Positions 1-5,276 of a DNA stretch of 5,276 nucleotides are shown here, piece by piece; within the stretch, counting starts at the first letter, position 1; every line of letters begins with the position of its first letter. Position numbers and translations under genes: made by a program. Origin of the DNA: Rhodothermales bacterium (GTDB lineage: Bacteria; Bacteroidota; Rhodothermia; Rhodothermales; UBA10348); assembly GCA_013003255.1 (NCBI GenBank), contig JABDJZ010000117.1:1-5276 (forward strand), written 5' to 3'. The notes below the pieces were generated by a model. It saw only the letters and a program-made list of their open reading frames with translations, was not told the origin of the DNA and ran no database searches.

Positions 1-787
1 CGCCCACCCAGCCTTCGTAGTCAAAGGATGTGCCGGCGTCGGGGTCATCCCAGGCGTGGACTATGAACCAGTCGGCATAGGGAGAGTCTTCCTGGTTGAC
101 CACCACATCCTTGAACGCGAAGCTCTCAATGCCCATGTGATTGAACACGCCGTCGAAGATGATTCGCATCCCGCGGGCGTGTACCTGTTCAATGAGCTCA
201 AGCGCGAGCAGGTCAGCCGAAGTCCAGACCCAGGTGGTCGGATCCAGCGGGTCCTCGGTCTCCATCAAGGCCCGGTCGCCGTCAGGATCCGGTCCGAAAT
301 TCGGGTCGATGTGGTGGTAGGTCTTCCCGTCGTACTTGTGAAGCGACGGAGCTTCGAACACCGGGTTCAGGTAGAGAGCATTGATGCCGAGTGAGTCCAG
401 ATACGGCAGATGGTCGATGAGTCCCTGGAGGTCGCCCCCGTATCGCCGGCGCAGGAGATGCTTCCACAGTTCCGGTTCGCCATTGGCTCTTTCGTAGGGT
501 TGCAGTTCGTACCAGTCACTGCCCCAGGGATGGATCTGCCATTCCACTGGAGGCTCCTGGGGGTCGGCGCCGATGAGGTCCTCGACCCTCGGATCATTGG
601 TGGGGTCCCCATTCCGGAATCGCTCAGGAAAGACCTGATACCAGATGGCGCTCTTGGCCCAATGCGGGACGAATTCCGGGGTGGCATCCTGAGACGAATC
701 CGAACAGGACGCCAGAAGCGCCACCGAGCAAAGGAATGCGGCCGACAGCCTGGTAGTGGTTCGGGGTCGTTGAATCGAGTGAGGCAT
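1..787 (-). CDS. GH13 alpha-amylase-family lipoprotein, N-terminal part (runs off the window)
   Basis: This is the first 262 residues of a glycoside hydrolase family 13 protein, acting on alpha-glucans or maltodextrins (family knowledge), probably anchored at the cell surface or facing the periplasm. The start ATG (787-785) opens a lipoprotein signal: basic n-region with R7, R9 and R13, hydrophobic stretch 14-27, and a lipobox L-A-S-C ending at Cys28. The mature part begins with an SAIWYQVFPERFRNGDPTND segment (46-65), typical of neopullulanase/cyclomaltodextrinase-like GH13. It is followed by YGGDLQGL (116-123), a strand reading INALYLNPVFEAPSLHKYD (135-153), and GH13 conserved region I, DGVFNH (212-217). 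An acidic insert (about 161-190) precedes region I. The catalytic Asp, Glu and second Asp lie beyond the window edge, so activity cannot be judged. No good Shine-Dalgarno precedes the ATG; the nearest AGGA is about 25 nt upstream. It lies 66 nt downstream of the aldehyde dehydrogenase gene and may be cotranscribed with it. The exact specificity (amylase, neopullulanase, glucosidase) is undecided. Confidence 0.9.
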   Translation of the reverse strand, partial: MPHSIQRPRTTTRLSAAFLCSVALLASCSDSSQDATPEFVPHWAKSAIWYQVFPERFRNGDPTNDPRVEDLIGADPQEPPVEWQIHPWGSDWYELQPYERANGEPELWKHLLRRRYGGDLQGLIDHLPYLDSLGINALYLNPVFEAPSLHKYDGKTYHHIDPNFGPDPDGDRALMETEDPLDPTTWVWTSADLLALELIEQVHARGMRIIFDGVFNHMGIESFAFKDVVVNQEDSPYADWFIVHAWDDPDAGTSFDYEGWVG

Positions 788-826
788 GGTTAGTCGAGGC
801 TGGGGCGCGGTTCCTGAAGGTCGTGT

Positions 827-845
827 TTCCCGGGGCAATCGGGAA
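827..845 (-). other. Small intergenic hairpin (6-bp perfect inverted repeat)
   Basis: TTCCCG (827-832) and CGGGAA (840-845) are perfect inverted copies separated by 7 nt. They lie 8 nt beyond the aldehyde dehydrogenase stop in the 66-nt gap before the GH13 gene. No T-run follows the hairpin on the minus strand (the next bases are ACACGACC), so it is not a standard Rho-independent terminator. It could be a processing or attenuation element, or chance in GC-rich DNA. Confidence 0.3.
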
Positions 846-853
846 TGGCGACT

Positions 854-2083
854 TCAGCGTGGCCGGCCTCCGTAGAACACGCGGTTCACGATTCGGACAA
901 GTCGCTCCTTGCTCTCGGTATACGGATACCACCAGAACTTGGGCGCGGCCGTGAAACGGCGCTCGGCACTGACGCAGCGAAGATGGGTCAATTCGGGTAG
1001 TGCTGCCCGGGCGTACAGGCGGCCCCATCCGCTGCCTCGGGTTCCGCCCCATGGCATTTGCGGCATCCCGGCGGCGACATCGTTGATCCAGACAATCCCT
1101 GCCTGCAAGTCGGAAGCCAGTCGACGCGCCTGCCGCATTCCACGTGACCAGATTGAGGCGCTGAGGCCATGAGGCCCCGCGTTGATCTCCTGGACCGCCT
1201 CCAGTTCGTGGACTACCTGCTCGATGGCAATCGTGTCGAGAACTGAGGCGCCGGCCTCCTGCTCCAGCGCCCGGCTGAATGCGCCGGCGACATCCCGGTG
1301 TACGAAGACACGGCGCGTCCCGACACAGCTTTCACCCCGGGCGTAGGTGGCGCTCCAGTGGATGCCGCGTGCAGCCAGTCTCACATTGGCATCCCGACAG
1401 ACGATGGCAGCCGCGTTGCCACCAAGTTCCAGGACGCAGGGCTTCATGGATTTACCGCACTCGCGTGCGATCTGCCGGCCAGCCTCGGTTCCTCCGGTGA
1501 ACAGGACCTTGGCCACGCCCGGGTGCCGGGCCAGCTGCAGGGCGGTCTCGGGTCCACCTCGGATAACACGGACCCTGCCCGGTGAGAGACCGGCGTTCTC
1601 AAGGAGCTCCCCGACAATCGCAGCTGTTCTGGGAGCCCGTTCGGACGGCTTGATGACAACGCTGTTACCGCAGAGCAGCGCCGCGATGGATTGCATCAGC
1701 ACCAGCGAGAAGGGAAAATTTCCGGGGCCGATGATCGCGACGATTCCAAGACCATCGAACTGAACCTCATTGGACTTCAGCCAGAAGCCGGGCCGAAGGT
1801 GACGGAACCGCCGGGGCCTCAGCCAGCGCGGATAGTGCCGCTCCATGTGCCTGGAGGCATCCAGAACGGCCGTCACTTCCTGCATCAGCGCTTCGCGGGC
1901 GGACTTCCCGGTGTCATCGGCAATGGATGCCGCGATCTCCGTCTGGGCTGTGCAAACAGCACGCCTCAGTGAGGCGACACGAGCGCTTCGCTGCCTCGGG
2001 GACTGTGCCCGCCATTCGTGGTGCGAGGCGGCCAGCCTGCGGATTGACTGGTCGATGGAGGGTGTGAGTGTTGGGGCCGTCAT
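854..2083 (-). CDS. Aldehyde dehydrogenase family protein with a shortened catalytic domain
   Basis: A 409-residue member of the NAD(P)-dependent aldehyde dehydrogenase superfamily, which oxidises aldehydes to acids; the usual length is 450-500. Visible motifs in order are IIGPGNFPF (117-125, oxyanion Asn122), VIKPSE (143-148, cofactor-contacting Lys145), FTGGTEAG (195-202), LELGG (218-222, general base Glu219) and GESCVG (250-255, nucleophile Cys253). Glu219 to Cys253 is 34 residues, the canonical spacing. After Cys253 the chain reaches INAGPHGLSAS (300-310) in about 48 residues, where typical members take about 120. The segment with the usual GG turn and the E-x-FGP motif, whose Glu contacts the nicotinamide ribose, is therefore missing. 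The C-terminus is complete: PWGG then GSGWGR (344-355), and a WWYPY plus basic-helix tail (384-403) as in class-3-like ALDHs. Start ATG 2083-2081 overlaps the TGA of the upstream decarboxylase gene (ATGA). No Shine-Dalgarno is visible, so translation is probably coupled. The family call is firm; catalytic competence and substrate are unknown. Confidence 0.9.
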   Translation of the reverse strand: MTAPTLTPSIDQSIRRLAASHHEWRAQSPRQRSARVASLRRAVCTAQTEIAASIADDTGKSAREALMQEVTAVLDASRHMERHYPRWLRPRRFRHLRPGFWLKSNEVQFDGLGIVAIIGPGNFPFSLVLMQSIAALLCGNSVVIKPSERAPRTAAIVGELLENAGLSPGRVRVIRGGPETALQLARHPGVAKVLFTGGTEAGRQIARECGKSMKPCVLELGGNAAAIVCRDANVRLAARGIHWSATYARGESCVGTRRVFVHRDVAGAFSRALEQEAGASVLDTIAIEQVVHELEAVQEINAGPHGLSASIWSRGMRQARRLASDLQAGIVWINDVAAGMPQMPWGGTRGSGWGRLYARAALPELTHLRCVSAERRFTAAPKFWWYPYTESKERLVRIVNRVFYGGRPR

Positions 2084-3450
2084 GGCACCAACTGGGTCCG
2101 GCTGGTCCAGGTATCATGGCCGAAAATGTGGTCGAACGTCTCGGCGGGTCGCAACTCAAAAGCCCTCTCGCCATCCAACCCAACGATTCCGGGTCGGGGG
2201 CCGGAGAAGTTGGTACCCAGGCAGGAGAAGTACGCCCCCACGTCCCGGATAAGGAGTCTGTCACCCGGGTGCAGTACAGGAAGTCGCACGCCGGATGCAA
2301 TGAGGTCAAGCGGGGCCGGGGTGTTACCCACCAGGTCGTACAAAGCGGTGCGGGCTCCGGACCCACTGATGGGCTCTATGCGATGCCGCTCGCCCAGCAG
2401 GAGCGGCGACAGACTCATCGCGCCCCCGTCGCAAATGGCGTAGCGGCGTCCGTTCCTGATGCCCAGGCTTTGGACGGTCACGACCAGATGTTGGCACGGC
2501 CCTACCAGCGCACGGCCAGGTTCTGCGACGATCATCCGCGGACCGTCTTCGCCCAAAGGCGCAAAGACCTCCTTGACCGCGAGGCCGGCCTGATGCATCA
2601 GAGACGTAGCGGTTGGGCCCGGTCGAGGTGCACGGCCTCGCTGAAGAAGCAGGCTGGCCAGGAGTTGCCCGGGCGTATGCGTACGAACATGGCTTAACCC
2701 GAATCCCCCGCCGATGTCAAGCACTGCCGGCCGCAGTCCTTGCGCCAGCGACTCTCGCCAAACAGATCGGCTAGCCAAGAGGGCCCGGCGATACAGCGAG
2801 GCTTCGCTGAGACCGGTGCCCACGTGGAAACTGAGCGCGTTAAGGCGGAGGTACGGGGACCTCGACAGCATCAGCAGACCGGTTTCAAGGTCCTCCGAAT
2901 CGGGCCGAAACCCGGCCGGCCCCGGTCCACCCACCTTGAAGAACCGGCTTCGTTTCAGTCCGGGGCTTACGCGTAAGGCAACTTCTACCGGAAGCCGGGC
3001 GCGGGAGGCCGTTCGCTCCAATAGAGCAAGGTCCTCGAGACACTCGGCCACGATGAGCCCGGCATGGGCAAAGACGGCCGTTTCTGCCAGGTCACGATGG
3101 CGCGAAAGGCCATGAACGATGATGTTTGCACGGTGAACGCCGACGGCCAGGGCCAGGTGCAACTCATGGCCGGACATGACCACCAACCCGACGTCCTGGC
3201 CAACCAGCGCGCCGAGAATTCCGGGGACCGGGTTGGCCTTGACTGCGAAGGCCAGTCGGCCTTCGAGACCCGAGCAAGCGAGCGCGGAACGCAGCGAATC
3301 CGTGGTTGCCCGGAGAGCAGGAAAACTGGTCACGTACAGGGGAGAGCCGAATTCCTCGGCCAGGGTATCGAATGCCACGCCCTCCCAGGCGAGTCCGCCT
3401 TCGCCATGGGTCAACGGGCGGATATCCGCGTTCGCCCCACCGGGAATCAT
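2080..3450 (-). CDS. Type III-fold PLP-dependent decarboxylase-like protein (ornithine/diaminopimelate decarboxylase superfamily) lacking the catalytic Cys
   Basis: A 456-residue protein of the alanine-racemase-fold decarboxylases, which normally decarboxylate amino acids or acyl-linked amino acids with PLP. Visible signatures are FAVKANP (68-74, PLP lysine K71), a KVGGPGP segment (172-178) resembling the KMGGGP of siderophore- and exosortase-associated decarboxylases, SFHVGTG (207-213, His209), LDIGGGFG (244-251, phosphate loop), AEPGR (309-313) and GAYF (405-408). The second-subunit active-site motif, usually G-P-x-C-[TDE]-x-x-D, reads GNTPAPLD (375-382). The proton-donating Cys position is Pro378 and the next, often substrate-contacting, residue is Ala379. 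The fold and PLP site therefore look intact, while the chemistry is doubtful or altered. The ATG at 3450 is chosen because GGAGG sits 5 nt upstream. In-frame ATGs at 3471 and 3468 (3471 forming ATGA with the preceding stop) are alternatives that add 7 or 6 residues. Its own stop overlaps the aldehyde dehydrogenase start. The substrate is not predictable. Confidence 0.9.
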   Translation of the reverse strand: MIPGGANADIRPLTHGEGGLAWEGVAFDTLAEEFGSPLYVTSFPALRATTDSLRSALACSGLEGRLAFAVKANPVPGILGALVGQDVGLVVMSGHELHLALAVGVHRANIIVHGLSRHRDLAETAVFAHAGLIVAECLEDLALLERTASRARLPVEVALRVSPGLKRSRFFKVGGPGPAGFRPDSEDLETGLLMLSRSPYLRLNALSFHVGTGLSEASLYRRALLASRSVWRESLAQGLRPAVLDIGGGFGLSHVRTHTPGQLLASLLLQRGRAPRPGPTATSLMHQAGLAVKEVFAPLGEDGPRMIVAEPGRALVGPCQHLVVTVQSLGIRNGRRYAICDGGAMSLSPLLLGERHRIEPISGSGARTALYDLVGNTPAPLDLIASGVRLPVLHPGDRLLIRDVGAYFSCLGTNFSGPRPGIVGLDGERAFELRPAETFDHIFGHDTWTSRTQLVP

Positions 3451-3455
3451 ATGGT

Positions 3456-3460
3456 CCTCC
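3456..3460 (-). promoter_or_regulatory. Strong ribosome binding site GGAGG for the decarboxylase-like gene
   Basis: On the minus strand GGAGG is followed by ACCAT and then ATG (3450-3448), a 5-nt spacer. It is the best Shine-Dalgarno match noticed at a gene start in this window. It decides the start against the two ATGs at 3471 and 3468, which have only a weak GGGGA about 10 nt upstream of the first of them. Confidence 0.7.
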
Positions 3461-3467
3461 GGTCTCA

Positions 3468-4967
3468 TCATCCGAACCAGGTCCCCAACCGGTTTCGATG
3501 GGTGCCGAAGGCTGCCAGCGCCACCAGCGTGCCGGCCAAGATGCCTGGCCAGGCGGCCAGCGCCGTCCGGAAGTCTCCGAACGTCCACGTGTGTGGGCCA
3601 GCCGCCGTCGACGCGGGATCAATCTGAAACAGGAGAAGCCATCCTGCGGCCACCAGGGCCCAGGCCCCCGCATGCCCGTACGTGAAGAGTCCCCAAAGCG
3701 GTCGAGGGCGGTCCCTGAAGCTCTCCGTAAACGTCCGACCGATACCCAGAAATACCAGACTTATGGCTGTGACCGTTCCGGCAGGGACCGGCCCGGCGGC
3801 TACCGCGTTTGCCACCAGGACCATGAGAATCCCGTGCGCCGCGGAATACAGCTGAACCGGGTGCCGATGGACACCGGGCCTGGCGCCCAGCCGGTTGGCC
3901 TTCGCCTCCGGATTCGTGTAGGCGATGTAACATTCGCCGTGGGTCTCGGCGCCGAAGCAGCACCCGTAGGTCAGACACCCGATTCGCCCGACGAGGTACG
4001 CCAGGAAGAGTCCCTGCATCATCACATCCAGCACGGTGAGCGGGTGCATTGCGACGCTTCGCGAGAAGAGCAGCGCCACGCCGATGCCGCCGAGCAATCC
4101 TCCATAGGAGATGAAGCCGTTTCGACCGAGCCCGTGGTAGGGTTCGTCCCGGATATCCCTGAAGTTGCCGATCCACCAGAACAGCCAGGAGAAGGTGACC
4201 GTGGCTACGGCGAGCCAGAAGACAAACCAACCGGATGCCAGAGGTGCCACGCCGTGCCCCGAAAGGAGGGTCGCCGTAGAGACGGCGTAGAGAAGTGCTC
4301 CGGTTGCGCACAGCACGCCGTATGTCACCAGAATAAGGCTACCGCGACGCAGTGCTACCGTGTGGTTCGCCAGCCTGTTGATGTGTGGCTGCGCCCGCGT
4401 CCACAGTCTCCTCAAGCCTCGCCGAAGCATGCCCGGCATCGGGACAATCAGCGGGCGCCGAGAGGCATAGGTTCGATAGGTGGCTCCGAAGCGCCTTCGA
4501 AGCAACGGCTCTTCGAGAAAGAGCACGTAGGCAAGCCATAGCGCCACCAGGAGCGGGACCGAGAGAAAGAGGACCCAGAACGAAGACAGCGTCAGCCCAA
4601 GGCCCAATACCACAATCGTAAAGCCCACGTAAATGGGATGTCGAAACAGGTGATACGGTCCGCTCCGTACCAGTCGGGCGGGGGGAAGATGGGAGATGGG
4701 CAGGCCGCGGCCCTGGAGTGCGAGTAGTAGCATGGACCAGATCACGAGTCCCAGACCCGTGAGCATCACGAACCCGCCGATGTGTGCGGCCACGCTGATT
4801 CTGACCGGCCAAAGCACATCCATGCGGAGCCCTGTCTCAATCAGAAGTACCGGAAAGAGCAGGCAAAAGACGCTGACGTACACCACAACGATGGCCACCT
4901 TGCGAGCCGCGTCCTGAAGGCCCTGCCAGGTCAGGTGTCTGTGGTGATTGTCGAGGTGCAGTCTCAT
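3468..4967 (-). CDS. Membrane protein: ICMT/PEMT-like methyltransferase half fused to an Lgt-like half
   Basis: A 499-residue polytopic membrane protein with two recognisable halves. Residues about 20-175 resemble isoprenylcysteine carboxyl methyltransferase/PEMT-type membrane methyltransferases. Hydrophobic segments lie near 25-45, 57-82 and 114-150. They are followed by the S-adenosylmethionine-site pattern SGPYHLFRHPIYVG (102-115) and LEEPLLRRRFG-x-x-Y-x-x-Y (151-167). A basic linker (about 180-208) leads to a half resembling prolipoprotein diacylglyceryl transferase: ISYGGLLGG (286-294), VGRIGCLTYGCCFG (326-339), HPVQLY (369-374) and GRTFTESFR (410-418), with further hydrophobic helices to about 490. 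True Lgt has His in the HGGLLG motif and N-F-x-N-G-E after GRIG. Here these are Tyr288 and C-L-T-Y-G-C (331-336), so lipoprotein lipidation is unlikely and another lipid or alkyl transfer is possible. The ATG at 4967 is preferred because GAGGG lies 6 nt upstream; a TTG at 4973 would add two residues. It starts 2 nt after the preceding stop. Confidence 0.88.
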   Translation of the reverse strand: MRLHLDNHHRHLTWQGLQDAARKVAIVVVYVSVFCLLFPVLLIETGLRMDVLWPVRISVAAHIGGFVMLTGLGLVIWSMLLLALQGRGLPISHLPPARLVRSGPYHLFRHPIYVGFTIVVLGLGLTLSSFWVLFLSVPLLVALWLAYVLFLEEPLLRRRFGATYRTYASRRPLIVPMPGMLRRGLRRLWTRAQPHINRLANHTVALRRGSLILVTYGVLCATGALLYAVSTATLLSGHGVAPLASGWFVFWLAVATVTFSWLFWWIGNFRDIRDEPYHGLGRNGFISYGGLLGGIGVALLFSRSVAMHPLTVLDVMMQGLFLAYLVGRIGCLTYGCCFGAETHGECYIAYTNPEAKANRLGARPGVHRHPVQLYSAAHGILMVLVANAVAAGPVPAGTVTAISLVFLGIGRTFTESFRDRPRPLWGLFTYGHAGAWALVAAGWLLLFQIDPASTAAGPHTWTFGDFRTALAAWPGILAGTLVALAAFGTHRNRLGTWFG

Positions 4968-4969
4968 GC

Positions 4970-5276
4970 TCAACCCTCGCGCCCGAAATGCACCGTTTCA
5001 TGAAGCGCCCAGCCTCCGGCGATACCCTCCGGATCAACAATGCGCGAGAGGAGGCGGGTCTCGTGCATGGGGCCTGCCACCAGGCGCGTCACCAGCCGAT
5101 CAACGCCCCGGCTGAAGCGCGTCCTGTCCGGGATGGTGCCACGGTGCAGAACTCTCTCGGGCATCAACTTCCAGTCGGCGCCGGCGCCCGAAATGGTCAG
5201 GACGGTTCCGTCTTCGTGGAGCTTGGGTGCCGGGTCGGTAACGCCGTCCGGCCAGCGCGTGAGTGTCGCCAGACTC
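4970..5276 (-). CDS. Unrecognised protein, C-terminal part (runs off the window)
   Basis: An open minus-strand frame enters from the window edge without a stop and ends at TGA 4972-4970, giving about 101 C-terminal residues. It ends in a stretch reading GGWALHETVHFGREG. The fragment is soluble-looking, rich in Arg and Asp, with alternating hydrophobic residues suggesting beta structure (for example TVLTISG, then RLVTRLVAG, then TRLLSRIV). No family motif, membrane helix or metal site was recognised. It is accepted as coding because the stop lies just 2 nt before the next gene's ATG, because that gene's ribosome binding site is embedded in it, and because the frame is open to the edge. It is probably the upstream partner of the membrane fusion, decarboxylase-like and aldehyde dehydrogenase genes. 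A beta-sandwich or enzyme tail domain is possible but not shown. Confidence 0.7.
   Translation of the reverse strand, partial: SLATLTRWPDGVTDPAPKLHEDGTVLTISGAGADWKLMPERVLHRGTIPDRTRFSRGVDRLVTRLVAGPMHETRLLSRIVDPEGIAGGWALHETVHFGREG
4974..4978 (-). promoter_or_regulatory. Ribosome binding site GAGGG for the membrane fusion gene
   Basis: GAGGG on the minus strand lies 6 nt before ATG 4967-4965, inside the last codons of the upstream gene. It favours this ATG over the TTG at 4973, which would sit directly beside the site with no spacer. Confidence 0.6.

Noticed and set aside
161..300. Acidic insert before GH13 conserved region I as a novel domain
   Set aside because: A similar insert (HIDPNFGPDP then a TW-x-WT stretch) is familiar in GH13 lipoproteins of several high-GC bacterial groups, so it is a subfamily trait rather than something new.
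827..845. Rho-independent terminator after the aldehyde dehydrogenase gene
   Set aside because: The hairpin is short and no run of T follows it on the coding strand, so it is recorded only as a hairpin.
1248..1288. Direct repeat GCGCCGGC (1248-1255 and 1281-1288) near the ALDH deletion seam
   Set aside because: Such 8-mers are expected by chance in GC-rich coding DNA. Both copies are still present, so it is not evidence of recombination between them.
2068..2697. Plus-strand open frame of 209 residues opposite the decarboxylase-like gene
   Set aside because: No recognisable motif and low-information composition. The opposite strand has unmistakable PLP-enzyme motifs over the same span.
3451..3588. 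N-terminal extension of the decarboxylase-like protein back to an upstream start at 3588
   Set aside because: The extra 46 residues overlap the 3' end of the membrane gene by more than 110 nt and look like a shadow translation. The GGAGG-preceded ATG at 3450 is much better.
3306..4541. 411-residue plus-strand open frame
   Set aside because: It lies antisense to the membrane fusion gene. Its translation is Arg/Pro/Gln/Gly-rich with no motif or hydrophobic pattern, as expected for a shadow of a GC-rich gene.
4971..4973. TTG start for the membrane fusion gene
   Set aside because: It would sit directly against the GAGGG site with no spacer. The ATG at 4967 has a 6-nt spacer and adds no conflict.

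Overview
The window reads as a high-GC bacterial chromosome segment (by eye about 60-65% G+C). All five supportable genes are on the minus strand and read from right to left. Codons in these frames are strongly G/C-ending, and the opposite strand carries only shadow frames. The first and last genes run off the window. A lipoprotein GH13 amylase with a long insert before conserved region I is a style I associate with Rhodothermota, Balneolota, Bacteroidota or Gemmatimonadota. That placement is weak and rests on general familiarity. No RNA gene, CRISPR array, insertion sequence, origin or phage feature was seen.

Layout in order of transcription: (1) 5276-4970, the last ~101 residues of an unrecognised protein. 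(2) 4967-3468, a 499-residue membrane protein in which an isoprenylcysteine methyltransferase-like (ICMT/PEMT) half is fused to a prolipoprotein diacylglyceryl transferase-like (Lgt) half. (3) 3450-2080, a type III-fold PLP-dependent decarboxylase-like protein whose usual catalytic cysteine is a proline. (4) 2083-854, an aldehyde dehydrogenase that keeps its catalytic Cys and Glu but lacks about 70 residues, including the E-x-FGP segment. (5) 787-1, the N-terminal 262 residues of a GH13 alpha-amylase-family lipoprotein.

Genes 1-4 look like one translationally coupled operon: a 2-nt gap between 1 and 2, a start immediately downstream of (or overlapping) the stop between 2 and 3, and an ATGA overlap between 3 and 4. 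Gene 5 follows after 66 nt holding a small hairpin, so it may be the operon's tail or a separate unit. Three successive enzymes (2, 3, 4) each come from a well-known family, and each departs from it at the active site or in architecture. The cautious reading is an undescribed membrane-associated pathway in which an amino-acid-derived amine or aldehyde is made or bound and a lipid or lipid-like substrate is modified at the membrane. The substrate and product cannot be read from the sequence.
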